Assembly: GCA_964559135.1 (NCBI GenBank)
Contig: CAZLGG010000009.1
Coordinates: 1 to 61,403 of the forward strand
Origin: DRQF01 sp964559135
GTDB taxonomy: Bacteria > Planctomycetota > GCA-002687715 > DRQF01
Direction: 5' to 3'
Length of the DNA stretch: 61,403 nt
This document shows, piece after piece, positions 8,504-18,033 of the stretch. The position numbers and the translations under genes are program-made. Below the pieces are notes generated by a model. It was not told where the DNA came from, ran no database searches, and saw nothing but the letters and a program-made list of their open reading frames with translations. Positions within the stretch are counted from its first letter, which is position 1; every line of letters starts with the position of its first letter.

Positions 8504-10158
8504 GTGGTCCCCGGCCCGTCCGCGCCCCGCGCGGGACAACGTTGACAGCGAAGAGTTGGTTGACGGAAGCTCCTCTCAGGATGCTCATGAACAACCTGGA
8601 TCCGGACGTCGCCGAGGATCCGGACGCCTTGATCGTCTACGGGGGCAGCGGCCGCGCGGCGCGGTCCTGGGACGCCTTCGACGCCATCGTGGCGGCCTTG
8701 ACCGACCTGGAGGAGGACGAGACTCTCCTGGTCCAGTCGGGAAAGCCCGTCGGCGTCTTCAAGACCCACACCGATGCACCGAGGGTCTTGATCGCGAATT
8801 CGAACCTCGTCCCCGCTTGGGCCACCTTCGACGACTTCCGCGACCTCGAGAAACGCGGTCTGATCATGTTCGGACAGATGACCGCCGGCTCCTGGATCTA
8901 CATCGGGAGCCAGGGGATCATTCAGGGGACCTTCGAAACCTTCGCCGCCGCGGGCCGCAAACACTTCGACGGCCATCTCGCCGGCCGCCTCGTGGTCACC
9001 GGCGGACTGGGCGGCATGGGGGGCGCCCAACCCTTGGCGGCCACGATGGCGAACGCCACGTTCCTCGGCGCCGAGATCGATCCCCATCGCGTCCAACGAC
9101 GCATGGAGACCCGCTACCTGGACGAAGCGCACGAGGACATCGACACCGCCATCGATCGCGCCCTCGCTTTCAAGGAGAAGGGGGAGGCAAAATCCGTCGC
9201 CTATATCGGCAACGTGATTCACCTCCTCAGGCGTCTGAAGGAACGCGGAATCGTCCCCGACCTGCTCACCGATCAGACGAGCGCGCACGATCCCCTGATG
9301 GGCTACTTCCCCGACGGATTGAGTTTCGAGGAAGCCGTCGCGTTGAGAGAGCGGGATGAGAAGGCCTACATCGAGCTCAGTCTCGACTCGATGGCCGTCC
9401 ACGTGCGACTCATGCTGGACCTCATGAACGCGGGCGCCGTGACCTTCGACTACGGCAACAACCTGAGGGGCCAAGCCAAGAGCCGCGGCGTCGAAAACGC
9501 CTTCGATTTCCCGGGCTTCGTGCCCGCTTACGTCCGCCCTCTTTTCTGCGAGGGGCGCGGGCCGTTCCGCTGGGCCGCGCTCTCCGGCGACCCCGAGGAC
9601 ATCTGGAAGACGGACGAGGTCATCCTTCGGGAATTCGCCGACAACAAGGATCTTTGCCACTGGATTCGCATGGCCAAGGAACGGATCGCTTTCCAGGGGC
9701 TCCCCAGCCGGATTTGCTGGCTGGGGTATGGCGAGCGCGACCGCTTTGCCCTCATGATCAACGACATGGTGGCGAAGGGTGAGATCACGGCCCCCATCGT
9801 CATCGGACGGGACCATCTCGACTGCGGGAGCGTCGCGTCTCCGAACCGGGAAACGGAAGGCATGAAGGACGGCAGCGATGCCATCGCGGACTGGCCCTTG
9901 CTCAACGCCATGCTCAATGTGGCCGGGGGAGCCACCTGGGTATCCATTCACCATGGGGGCGGCGTCGGGATCGGGAATTCGATCCACGCGGGCCAGGTCA
10001 TCGTCGCGGACGGCACGCCCGAAGCGGCGCGGCGGCTGAAGCGCGTCCTCACGAACGATCCCGGCATCGGCGTCGCCCGCCACGCCGACGCCGGCTACGA
10101 GAAAGCCCGGACCTTCGCCCGGGAGCACGGCATTCAGATTCCCATGGCCGACGCCTGA
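8500..10158 (+). CDS. hutU: Urocanate hydratase
   Basis: Adds water to urocanate to give 4-imidazolone-5-propionate using tightly bound NAD+. 552 residues, full length. NAD-binding and active-site signatures are intact: VYGGSGRAARSW near the N-terminus, VTGGLGGMGGAQPLA (dinucleotide-binding loop), TDQTSAHDPLMGY, DHLDCGSVASPNRETE (conserved Cys region) and HHGGGVGIGNSIHAG. The start ATG overlaps the hutH stop (ATGA), so the two are translationally coupled. Confidence 0.97.
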   Translation: MSGPRPVRAPRGTTLTAKSWLTEAPLRMLMNNLDPDVAEDPDALIVYGGSGRAARSWDAFDAIVAALTDLEEDETLLVQSGKPVGVFKTHTDAPRVLIANSNLVPAWATFDDFRDLEKRGLIMFGQMTAGSWIYIGSQGIIQGTFETFAAAGRKHFDGHLAGRLVVTGGLGGMGGAQPLAATMANATFLGAEIDPHRVQRRMETRYLDEAHEDIDTAIDRALAFKEKGEAKSVAYIGNVIHLLRRLKERGIVPDLLTDQTSAHDPLMGYFPDGLSFEEAVALRERDEKAYIELSLDSMAVHVRLMLDLMNAGAVTFDYGNNLRGQAKSRGVENAFDFPGFVPAYVRPLFCEGRGPFRWAALSGDPEDIWKTDEVILREFADNKDLCHWIRMAKERIAFQGLPSRICWLGYGERDRFALMINDMVAKGEITAPIVIGRDHLDCGSVASPNRETEGMKDGSDAIADWPLLNAMLNVAGGATWVSIHHGGGVGIGNSIHAGQVIVADGTPEAARRLKRVLTNDPGIGVARHADAGYEKARTFAREHGIQIPMADA

Positions 10159-10325
10159 CCTCATCCCGGGAGCGGGGGCGTGCGTATCGGTGCGTCGATG
10201 GCGCGACCCGAGGCCGCCTGATGGGCCATTCCCCTCACTCAAGGCCATCGAAGGTCCGCGACGATAGGCGTGATGGGTCTCTCGTTGGAACCCCCGAACA
10301 CACTCCAAGACGGAATCCGCTCCCC

Positions 10326-10973
10326 ATGAATCTGAAATCCATCCTCATCCCCGTGGTGTTGCTGGCCACGGGACTCGTCCTGGGCTGCTCCGCCTCCTCA
10401 CCGAAACACTCTTCATCTCCGCAGGGCGCAGCCTCCCCACAGGCGGTCGTCGATGAACTCAAGGACGCCGCCGCCAAGAATGACATCGCGGGCATCGTCA
10501 ACCTGCTCGCCCCGCAGGACCGACCGCTCATGTCCTTTGGCATGCTCATCGCCGGGGAGATGATCGTCGGCATGATGGAGGCCTTCGACGGTGACAAGGC
10601 GGCGACCTACAAGCCCCGTCTCGAGGCGCTCCTGAAGCATCACGGCCTGCCTTCCACGGCGGAGCAGGAAAAGATGGGGGAACTCGTGAAGAAGCCCAAG
10701 AACCCAAAGGAAGCCCAGGCGATGGCCCGCAAACTCATCGGTGACATCGACCACGCGGCCTTCTGCACCGACATGCAAGGTTTTCTGGACGATCTCTCCG
10801 AGGGTGATGAGGGGAGCACGAACGGCCTCTCCCTGGACGTCAAGACGCTGCGGCTGAGTGAACTCGTCATGGACGGGGATCGCGCTCGCGGAAAACTCGG
10901 AGACAAGGACGTGGAATTCGTGCGCCTCGACGGGGGGTGGTTCCTCCACGCCGACCCCAGCACGCTGCGCTGA
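10326..10973 (+). CDS. Lipoprotein of unknown function
   Basis: 215 residues. The signal peptide MNLKSILIPVVLLATGLVLGC ends in a lipobox (LVLGC), so Cys21 should be lipidated and the protein membrane-anchored outside the cytoplasm. The mature part begins with a Ser-rich linker, then a helical region (VVDELKDAAAKNDIAGIVNLLAP) and a C-terminal LDGGWFLHADPST that resembles the end of NTF2-like/DUF4878-type domains. I do not recognise a specific family. It lies 167 nt after hutU, on the same strand; a link to histidine use is not supported. Confidence 0.75.
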   Translation: MNLKSILIPVVLLATGLVLGCSASSPKHSSSPQGAASPQAVVDELKDAAAKNDIAGIVNLLAPQDRPLMSFGMLIAGEMIVGMMEAFDGDKAATYKPRLEALLKHHGLPSTAEQEKMGELVKKPKNPKEAQAMARKLIGDIDHAAFCTDMQGFLDDLSEGDEGSTNGLSLDVKTLRLSELVMDGDRARGKLGDKDVEFVRLDGGWFLHADPSTLR

Positions 10974-11086
10974 ATGGGACTCACGGGCACGCCGTAGACG
11001 CTTGATCTTCGGACGAGGAGGGGCCAAACTCTCCAAGTTCACGTCCGCGCGCCGCACGGGCCGGAATCCGTCCGAGAGATCATCCC

Positions 11087-11470
11087 ATGTACCACGTCGT
11101 CGATTCGAAAAAGAGTTTCACGGAGGCCGCGGCAGCTCTGGAGGAAGCGGTCACGTCCCACGGCTTCGGCGTCCTTCACGTCCACGACATCGGGGCCACC
11201 CTCCGCACGAAGGGCATGCCGTTTGATGAGGAATGCAAGGTCTTCGAGGTCTGCCAACCCGCCCACGCCCATCGCGTCCTTTCCACGGACATGCGGCTCA
11301 ACATGGCGCTTCCCTGCCGCATCTCGGTCTACACGGAGAACGGAGCGACCCGGATCGGCATGCTCCTTCCCACCAAGATGCTGGCCGCTCTCTCCCAGGA
11401 CCCCGCTCTCGCCGAAGTCGCCCGCGAGGTCGAAGACGCCACCTGCCAGATGATCCAGGACGCTTCCTGA
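11087..11470 (+). CDS. DUF302-domain protein
   Basis: 127 residues covering the whole DUF302 fold: VVDSKKSFTEAAAALEEAVTSHGFGVLHVHDI at the N-terminus, then FEVCQPAHAHRVLSTD and LPCRISVYTENGATRIGM. It has no signal peptide, so it should be cytoplasmic. DUF302 proteins are small alpha/beta homodimers without an agreed biochemical role. Cysteines at the ECKVFEVC and LPC positions are typical of part of the family. It is on the same strand as the lipoprotein, 113 nt downstream. Confidence 0.85.
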   Translation: MYHVVDSKKSFTEAAAALEEAVTSHGFGVLHVHDIGATLRTKGMPFDEECKVFEVCQPAHAHRVLSTDMRLNMALPCRISVYTENGATRIGMLLPTKMLAALSQDPALAEVAREVEDATCQMIQDAS

Positions 11471-11833
11471 CCCCACAGATTGGCCCGGGACGGCCCTCCG
11501 TCATTTCGGATCCAGGGATGAATCTTCTCTGCGGCTCCGTGCCTCCGTGAGAGCAGAAACTGAACGTCAAAGACGATCCGAACGCTTCCTCGCCAGCCCT
11601 GGCACGGGCGGGACGGGGACGTCCCGAGTCCAGAGGACAACGAGGGCCTCGTTCTTGTCCGAAAACTCTTCCCGTTTGGTTGCTGCTCCGAAAACCGGCT
11701 CATATTCCAACGGCCAGATTTCCGACACTGAAAGAGACAGGTCGTGCTCCTCAGAGCAAGAATACCCAGAGGAAGCCGAGTCATCAGACCAACACGAGGC
11801 GAGTGAGAGGCTCCTCTCCCACCGAGGAGGGCC
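11471..11833. other. Intergenic stretch, nothing recognised
   Basis: 363 nt with no open frame that looks coded. The middle (about 11640-11760) is AT-richer and may contain the promoter for the protease gene at 11834. No clear terminator or RNA gene is visible. Confidence 0.4.
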
Positions 11834-13138
11834 ATGGAGATGCTCATGGACAGCGCAAGACGACGGATCGCAAAACGGACCCCCGACGTGGCCCCCCGTT
11901 CTCCCCTCCGTCGCAGCCTCCCCTACCTCAATCTGTTCATAGCCCTCGGCCTTTCCCTCGGTCTCTCCGGGGTGACCCGCCGAATCATGGACACGGAGCG
12001 GGAGAATACGGCCCTCGAACTGGAGTTGGTCCAGGCCAAGGGGGAATTGGAGAGCATCGTTTCCGACAGTCAACGGCAGATCGAATCCCTCGACGGCTGG
12101 GCCCGCCACGTCCAGGAAGCCCATCGCGGTGACATCGAGACCTACCGGAGCTTCGTTGAAGACCTGCGCAGCCGTCTGGAAGACGTGGAGACGAAAAGTC
12201 TCCGCAGCACCACGGAAACCGTGGCCAACTTCCGGGACGAACTGGGCCGCCTGCAAAAGCGCATCGAAAGCGATCTCGAGGATCGCCCCCGTTCAGCCGC
12301 GGAGGTATTCCGCAACTTCGAAGCCGCCCATGGCAAGGGGCTCGTCCTCGTCTACACGGAATTCGACTACTACAAACTCCGTGCAGGGAAGAAGGCTCGC
12401 AAGCGAACGATGGCGGGTTGGGGCTCCGGCTTCTTCGTCGATGACGAAGGGTACATCGTCACCAACAAGCACGTCGTTCAGCCCTGGAAATTCGACGCCG
12501 ACCTGGCAGCCCTCATCTCCATGGGGGAAATCCGCGTCGACGAGAACAGTCTGCGCATCGCCTGTTGGGAGGCGGGAACCCGCGCGATCGACGAGACCGG
12601 CGAACCCCTCATCGGCATGGGGTGGGACAATCACATCCGAAAGAATCTCACGGTGGCCATTCAGGCACCGGATCACTTCAAGATCGTCGATTCGGATCTG
12701 GGACAGTACGGCTCCGGCTATCGCGTCCACAAACTGGACAACAACGACCTGGCACTGCTCAAGGTCGAAGGGGGAGAATTCCACGCTCTCCCCCTCGCCA
12801 TGTGCGATTCGGCCCGTCACTTGCCGCTCCAGAAACTCGATCCCGTGATGGCCTTGGGCTTCCCTCGAGGTCAGAACGGTCTCGAGAGCGGAATCGCCGA
12901 GTCCTCCCCTTCGATCGGGACGGTACGCAAGGTGGAGGATACGATCCACATCACCGCATCCATCATTCCGGGGAACAGCGGCGGTCCTCTCGTCGGGCCG
13001 GAGGGCAAGGTCGTCGGCGTCGTGACCCGCATCTACTCTGAAACCCTGGGCATCTGCATCACCATCGATCACGTGAGGGACCTCCTCGAGCAGGCCAAGG
13101 CCTCCCGAAGCGCCGAGATTCATACGTCGAAGAACTGA
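11834..13138 (+). CDS. Membrane-anchored trypsin-like serine protease with coiled-coil stalk
   Basis: 434 residues. After a basic start comes one transmembrane segment (LPYLNLFIALGLSLGLSGV, about 30-48), then a long Glu/Arg-rich coiled coil (about 55-150), then a chymotrypsin-fold domain facing the periplasm. The triad is visible: His in TNKHVVQ, Asp in DNNDLALLKV and Ser in PGNSGGPL. Unlike DegP/HtrA proteins it has no PDZ domain, and the His-Asp interval carries an unusually long insertion (roughly 75 residues). The coiled coil suggests oligomerisation. The substrate is unknown. Confidence 0.85.
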   Translation: MEMLMDSARRRIAKRTPDVAPRSPLRRSLPYLNLFIALGLSLGLSGVTRRIMDTERENTALELELVQAKGELESIVSDSQRQIESLDGWARHVQEAHRGDIETYRSFVEDLRSRLEDVETKSLRSTTETVANFRDELGRLQKRIESDLEDRPRSAAEVFRNFEAAHGKGLVLVYTEFDYYKLRAGKKARKRTMAGWGSGFFVDDEGYIVTNKHVVQPWKFDADLAALISMGEIRVDENSLRIACWEAGTRAIDETGEPLIGMGWDNHIRKNLTVAIQAPDHFKIVDSDLGQYGSGYRVHKLDNNDLALLKVEGGEFHALPLAMCDSARHLPLQKLDPVMALGFPRGQNGLESGIAESSPSIGTVRKVEDTIHITASIIPGNSGGPLVGPEGKVVGVVTRIYSETLGICITIDHVRDLLEQAKASRSAEIHTSKN

Positions 13139-13159
13139 CCCACGGGGAAGACGTCGCCG

Positions 13160-13942
13160 TCACCTGGGCGACACGTCAAAAGCCCGGTGCATGAGGAAGA
13201 GAAGAACCGCCGCCGCCGCGGCCACGTTCAACGATTCCGACCCGAGTTCCAGGGGGATCGTCACGTCGGTGACGTTCAATGCCGGTGGAACCGGACCGGG
13301 TCCGTGGGCCTCGTTGCCCACCCAAAGGAGTCGCCGCGGACCGATCGCCAAGCTTGTGGGATCAGCGCCGCCATGGGCCGTCGCCCGCAGAATCGTGAAG
13401 GACCCCAGCGTGTCCGCCAGAGTCTCCAGGTCCACCGGCCGAGCCACGGGCAGCCGGAGAAGGGCGCCCGCGGAGGCTCGCAGCGCCTTGGGCGCGGTGG
13501 GGTCCGCGCAGTCCCGGCCGACGAGAACACCGTCGGCGCCGAACGCAGCCGCCGTCCGCACGATGCCTCCCAGATTCCCGGGATCCGCGACGGCGTCCAG
13601 AAAGACGAGGGTAAGGGGACCATCCGCGAAGCCGTCTCCCAAGCGCAGCGGCTCGGGAAGACGCGCCAGAGCGGCGGCTCCCGCGGACGAATCGATGCCC
13701 GACATACGACGTAGAAGATCGGGATCGGCGTCGGTCACGGGAACGCCGCGCCGTTGGGCTTCCTCGCGCAGAGTGGGATGACTGCCCGGAGTCAGGAAGA
13801 CCTCCTCCAGGAGCCCCGCCGACAAGCCTTCACCGATGAGAGGCACGGAGTCGAGAAGCATCCGACCGGCTTCACGGCGATCCTTGGCCCGTTGCAGCCG
13901 GGCGAGTCGTCGAGCGCGTTCCTTCCCGAGAGGGTCTCCCAT
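13160..13942 (-). CDS. SpoU/TrmH-type RNA 2'-O-methyltransferase
   Basis: 260 residues from the ATG at 13942. The three SPOUT knot motifs are present: motif 1 DAVADPGNLGGIVRTAAAFG (Asn and Arg for catalysis and RNA binding), motif 2 LLWVGNEAHGPG (SAM-binding knot with Glu) and motif 3 VTIPLELGSESLNVAAAAAV. An N-terminal RNA-substrate-binding region (KERARRLARLQRAKDRREA) is typical of RlmB/TsnR-like enzymes; the target nucleotide (rRNA or tRNA) is not predictable. Its start codon overlaps that of the divergent pseudouridine synthase gene. An upstream in-frame start at 14029 would overlap that gene by 89 bp. Confidence 0.87.
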   Translation of the reverse strand: MGDPLGKERARRLARLQRAKDRREAGRMLLDSVPLIGEGLSAGLLEEVFLTPGSHPTLREEAQRRGVPVTDADPDLLRRMSGIDSSAGAAALARLPEPLRLGDGFADGPLTLVFLDAVADPGNLGGIVRTAAAFGADGVLVGRDCADPTAPKALRASAGALLRLPVARPVDLETLADTLGSFTILRATAHGGADPTSLAIGPRRLLWVGNEAHGPGPVPPALNVTDVTIPLELGSESLNVAAAAAVLLFLMHRAFDVSPR

Positions 13943-15047
13943 GTGCGAGCATGGTAGCCTGAAGATCGCCGTGGTGAAACGTCGCCCGACGACGCACGAG
14001 GAGAATGCCCCCTTGGTCGAAGGCCGCAACAGAGATCTCTCTGTTCCTTTGGAGCGGTTCGTCTTTCGCGTGGAAGACGATGAGGACGGCCTGCGTCTGG
14101 ATCATGCCCTCATGGATCGCATCCACTGGCGCAGCCGAAGTGACCTGCAAGCGCGAATCCGACGGGGCGGGGTCCTCGTGAATGAGCAGCCCGCCAAGGC
14201 ATCGCGGCGTCTGCAGGCGGGAGATGAAATCGCCGTCCTCATCCGCCCCGAGGATCTCCCTGATCAAGACCCCGCCCGCGTCCCGCTGAGCGTGCTGCAC
14301 GAGGACGAGCAGGTGATCGTCCTCGACAAGGCGCCCGGCGTTCTCGTCCACCCCATCGGCCGTCACGTCCTCGACACGCTGGTGAATGCCCTGTGGCTAC
14401 GATTCAAACGGAGCGGCGAGGCGGCAAGGGGCGCCGAACCGCACGTCGTTCAGAGGCTCGACCGGAATACCAGCGGTGTGCTCGTTCTCGCCAAGACGAG
14501 AGTCGCCAAGAAAGCGCTTCAAGACGTCTTCGAGAACAGGCGGGCGCAAAAGACATACCTGGCCTGGGTCGAGGGGGGGCCCGAGGCCGACACGGGTTCC
14601 ATCCGCGCTCCTCTCGCGCGCGACCGGGACGGAGAGATTCGCATCCGCATGAAGGTCGATCCGGCGGGCGCGCCGTCGCATACCGAGTTCGAGGTTCTTG
14701 AACGTCACGCCGACGCCAGTCTCGTCCGATTTCACCTCCACACCGGGCGCCAGCATCAGATCCGTGTCCACGCCGCCCACCTGGGACACCCTCTCCTCAC
14801 GGACCCTCTCTACGGCGACCCGCGGGACGTGGGCGTCGAGGGCGATCTCGAGCCCCGTCTGCGCCGGCAAGCTCTCCATGCGGAGCGACTCGTTCTCCCC
14901 CACCCATCGGGACACGGGGAGTTGGACATCCAGGCCCCCCTCCCGGACGACCTGTCGTCGTTGGGCGAAGGGCTGCGAGAGGGCCTCGGCCTGAAACGCT
15001 TCGAGGACCGGCAATCCGGCGCGTGGATCGTCCGACGAGGTCACTGA
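13941..15047 (+). CDS. RluA-family pseudouridine synthase
   Basis: 368 residues from the ATG at 13941. An S4-like RNA-binding region (GLRLDHALMDRIHWRSRSDL, then GGVLVNEQPAKASRRL) precedes the catalytic domain. The active-site Asp is in VQRLDRNTSGVLVLAK, and the family motif HTGRQHQIRVHAAHLGHP is intact. It isomerises specific uridines in 23S rRNA or tRNA; the RluA/C/D subtype cannot be set by eye. A GTG near 13970 (VVKRR) is an alternative start. Its last 7 bp overlap the 3' end of the convergent gene at 15041. Confidence 0.88.
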   Translation: MCEHGSLKIAVVKRRPTTHEENAPLVEGRNRDLSVPLERFVFRVEDDEDGLRLDHALMDRIHWRSRSDLQARIRRGGVLVNEQPAKASRRLQAGDEIAVLIRPEDLPDQDPARVPLSVLHEDEQVIVLDKAPGVLVHPIGRHVLDTLVNALWLRFKRSGEAARGAEPHVVQRLDRNTSGVLVLAKTRVAKKALQDVFENRRAQKTYLAWVEGGPEADTGSIRAPLARDRDGEIRIRMKVDPAGAPSHTEFEVLERHADASLVRFHLHTGRQHQIRVHAAHLGHPLLTDPLYGDPRDVGVEGDLEPRLRRQALHAERLVLPHPSGHGELDIQAPLPDDLSSLGEGLREGLGLKRFEDRQSGAWIVRRGH

Positions 15048-16894
15048 CCCGCGATGAAGAAGAGCCCCACCCCCGTGCAGGCGAGGAGCCGTCCGCTCTC
15101 GTCCTCGAGTTTGACGTAGATTCCCAGAGTCTCGCGGTCCTTGATGCCCCGGGCACGGGCGACGACGACGGCGCGGGGGATGCGTAGCGTGTAGGTGTAG
15201 AGCCCGTCGTCCTCCGTGACTGTCAGCGCCGACGAAGACGGAGACTGCTCACCGACCCCCAGACGGGCCTGCAAGACGCCGACGACAAACCGGCTTCCCG
15301 GCGGAGCGGTCGACCTCCAAGTCACCTCGAGATCGGGCGCCGCCGCCCGCTCGCCCATCGAATACGTCCAACCCTGCGCCGGCGCCATCAGGCTCAATCG
15401 CATTTCGGGCCTCGCGCAAAACCGCGCGGGCACCACCGCTTCGATGTCCGGGCTCTCCTCTTCCTCGCTCAGCACCTCGAAGACGAAGTCCTTCATATCT
15501 CGGGACGCCAACCCGGCCAGTTCCTCCGACTTCGCCACCGTCAGGACCTCGACGTCCCTGTCAGTGAAAGGCGGCTGCAAGAGATCATGGAGGATCACCT
15601 CGGGGAGGACGGGCATCCCTTGGAAGAGTTTCGTTTTCCAGCGCAACATGACGACGCCGCGAGGTGGCGGGTCGACGTCTCGAAAAACCGGTTCCCGAAC
15701 GGTGCGTACGAGGCTCATGACCCGTCGCCCCATGTCGGCGCTGCCCCGCGCTTCCAGAAACGAGAGCGGCACCCAGGCGAGCAAGACCAGGCAGAGGGGC
15801 ACGCGGAGAAGACGCGGACCGCTCCCAAGCGCCGCCGCCGTGAACACGGCCAGGCCCGGCAGACTCCCGTAGGCCTGCCGTCCATTGAGAAGGTTCGGCA
15901 TGATGGCTCCCACCGTCACGCCGAGGCTCACGGGAATGATCAAGATGGCGAGCGCCACCCAGAAAACGCGCCCCTTGACAGCGAAGAGGCCCCGCAAGAA
16001 CCCTGCGAGAAGGATGGGCCCCACGACCCATTGCAGGGGAGCCGGTCGATTCACGATGGCATTGCTGACGGGCGCAAAAAACCGCGTTGCCGACTGCCAG
16101 AGGTTCCGCAAGGCCTGCCCGCTCATGACCGTTTCGAGAACGCTCTTCCCTCGATAGGTGGCATCCGTGACCCCCGCCACCATATGTCCTCGCCAGGCCA
16201 GGTAGGCGAGGCCCAGGAGAAGGGGACCTGCAAGCCGCCGCCATCGCAGGCGTCCGACCGGAACGAGGGGCCTCCCCGCAACGTCGTCATCCCGGGGGAA
16301 GAGTTCGAGAATCCCCAAGGCCGCCACGTAGACGATGGCCGACTCCTTGAACGTGAGAGCGCACGCGACCGATGCGTAGGCGGCGATCCGCCAGCGTCCT
16401 CCTCGCAGCCAAAGCAAGATTCCCAGGAGTCCGAACGTGGTCATGAAAAGATCCGACCTCGCGGCCGACCAAGCGATGGGCTCGATAGCGAAGGGTGACG
16501 CGAGGAACGCCGCCGTCGCCACGCTTCGGGCCCCAAGCGGTGCGGTGGGCAGGACGCGTGCAAGAAGAGCGAAGATCAACAGGGCGTTGAGAAGATGTCC
16601 CGTCAGATTCACGACGAGGAACGGTCGGGGATTCACGCCCGTCGTCAGCAGATGCACGGCATGCGAGACGTAGACCGAGGGGCGGACCAGATTCGGATTC
16701 CTCTTCCACGGGTGGGTATAAGCGCCGAGCAGTCGCCCTGCGTTGGCGGCGTCGAGACCGTCGTTCAGGTCCACGTTGCGGCGGATGATCTGGGTGAATT
16801 GGATGTCGTCGGCAAGGAGTTCCCCATCCAGAGCCGGCGACCAGATCGCCAAACCGAGAAGGACCAAGGCCAAAAGGGAAAGGCAGCGCTTCAT
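15041..16894 (-). CDS. Polytopic membrane protein, PMT/TMTC-like glycosyltransferase fold
   Basis: 617 residues from the ATG at 16894 (an ATG at 16906 is possible; neither has a clear ribosome site). It has about 10 transmembrane helices. An Asp pair after the first helix (ELLADDIQF) and the loop HPWKRNPNLVRPSVYVSHAV, followed by SPFAIEPIAWSAARSDLF, are typical of GT-C proteins of the O-mannosyl/TMTC kind. The C-terminal 170 residues are soluble and unrecognised. The probable role is glycosylation with a lipid-linked sugar outside the cytoplasmic membrane, but the reaction is inferred from fold alone. Confidence 0.72.
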   Translation of the reverse strand: MKRCLSLLALVLLGLAIWSPALDGELLADDIQFTQIIRRNVDLNDGLDAANAGRLLGAYTHPWKRNPNLVRPSVYVSHAVHLLTTGVNPRPFLVVNLTGHLLNALLIFALLARVLPTAPLGARSVATAAFLASPFAIEPIAWSAARSDLFMTTFGLLGILLWLRGGRWRIAAYASVACALTFKESAIVYVAALGILELFPRDDDVAGRPLVPVGRLRWRRLAGPLLLGLAYLAWRGHMVAGVTDATYRGKSVLETVMSGQALRNLWQSATRFFAPVSNAIVNRPAPLQWVVGPILLAGFLRGLFAVKGRVFWVALAILIIPVSLGVTVGAIMPNLLNGRQAYGSLPGLAVFTAAALGSGPRLLRVPLCLVLLAWVPLSFLEARGSADMGRRVMSLVRTVREPVFRDVDPPPRGVVMLRWKTKLFQGMPVLPEVILHDLLQPPFTDRDVEVLTVAKSEELAGLASRDMKDFVFEVLSEEEESPDIEAVVPARFCARPEMRLSLMAPAQGWTYSMGERAAAPDLEVTWRSTAPPGSRFVVGVLQARLGVGEQSPSSSALTVTEDDGLYTYTLRIPRAVVVARARGIKDRETLGIYVKLEDESGRLLACTGVGLFFIAGQ

Positions 16895-16926
16895 CGCGGG
16901 GAGCATAACCCGCGGCTCACCCGACG

Positions 16927-18033
16927 TCAGGAGGACACCGCGTCGAGAAGGACTCCGCAGTCCGGACAGATCGCGGGAGGCATCGCGAAAACCTCCTCGC
17001 AACGGGGACAGGTGTCCATCGCGGTCACGATTTCGGTGGGGTTCGTCGGGAGATGGGCTCGAAGTCGCACCTCGAGTTCCACGTGGAAGCCGGCCAGAAT
17101 GCGGGCGGCCCCCTCCGACAGGGCGTCGCTCTCGGGGAGCGGCCAGCGGAGATCCCTGGCCAGCCACAGGGCCAACCTCTCTTGCTCATCGCTCTTCAAC
17201 AGGTTGCGGGCGGCCCAAGGATGAACGTCCCCCAACAGGTCGCGGGTGAGATGATCATGAGCCCGTGCGGTCAGAGGAAAAAACACGGCCATGACCAGCG
17301 CCGTCGTCCAGCGCTCCGCGACTTCGTCCGGCTGCTGGATACGGTGGGTGAGGACGTAGAGGACCGTGACGAGAAGGTTCAGGAAAACAGCCACGCCTCC
17401 CAGGAGGAGCCAGGTCCCCGAGAGCCCCCTCGTGAGCACCACGAAGGGAACCACGACGACGAGATGCAAAAAGAGCGCTTGAGAGAAGAGCCACACCCCG
17501 AGTCGAGGCCCCATGCCTGTTTCCAGTCGCCGCCGGGGGACCTCGTCATCCAGCCAAAGCTCCATCTCCCGGCGAATCCGTTCCCGCCGGCCGTCGGGAC
17601 CGAGATCGAGCAGGTCCAAGAGGAGGTCATGCATCCGACGCAGCATGCGGGAGGATGGGCAACGCAGGACTTTCTCTTGGTCGATGAGAAGGTCACGCCC
17701 CACGATCTCGACGTCATCGATGTCCTCCCAACGCCAGGCGCGCAGGGGGCGGCGAGGTCGAGCATCGCGAATCCACGATGTGGCCGTGTGGGTGGCGACG
17801 CCCTCCTCGGTGACCGCCAAGGGCCAGGGCGCAAAGCCGAAGAGGGTGGCGAAGGGAGGCCAGGGGCGACCCAACACCGGCACTCCCATCCGGTTTTCGA
17901 AGCCGAGGTCAGGGACGAACCAGTGGCCGTCATGCTCTCCGCGAAAAACGATGGACCCAGGGGCGAGCCAATTCAGGCATTCCCAAAAATAGAGCCCGAC
18001 GAGGAGAAGCAGAAAGAGGACGTCCTCTGTCAT
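16927..18033 (-). CDS. Membrane protein with C-terminal zinc ribbon
   Basis: 368 residues, family not recognised. One helix at the N-terminus (VLFLLLLVGLYFWECL) and two near residues 180-235 flank a cytoplasmic region with a PH-like WEDIDDVEIVGRDLLI stretch. The C-terminus ends with two CxxC knuckles (CPRCEE and CPDCG), a classical zinc ribbon. Its ATG overlaps the stop of the upstream DUF2167 gene by four bases, so the two are probably made together. Confidence 0.7.
   Translation of the reverse strand: MTEDVLFLLLLVGLYFWECLNWLAPGSIVFRGEHDGHWFVPDLGFENRMGVPVLGRPWPPFATLFGFAPWPLAVTEEGVATHTATSWIRDARPRRPLRAWRWEDIDDVEIVGRDLLIDQEKVLRCPSSRMLRRMHDLLLDLLDLGPDGRRERIRREMELWLDDEVPRRRLETGMGPRLGVWLFSQALFLHLVVVVPFVVLTRGLSGTWLLLGGVAVFLNLLVTVLYVLTHRIQQPDEVAERWTTALVMAVFFPLTARAHDHLTRDLLGDVHPWAARNLLKSDEQERLALWLARDLRWPLPESDALSEGAARILAGFHVELEVRLRAHLPTNPTEIVTAMDTCPRCEEVFAMPPAICPDCGVLLDAVSS

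Noticed and set aside
8356..10308. 650-codon minus-strand open frame across hutU
   Set aside because: Antisense shadow of a full-length urocanate hydratase; no domain or ribosome site.
13150..13173. GTCGCC/GGCGAC inverted repeat between convergent genes as terminator
   Set aside because: Short stem with a 7-8 base loop and no T-run on either side.
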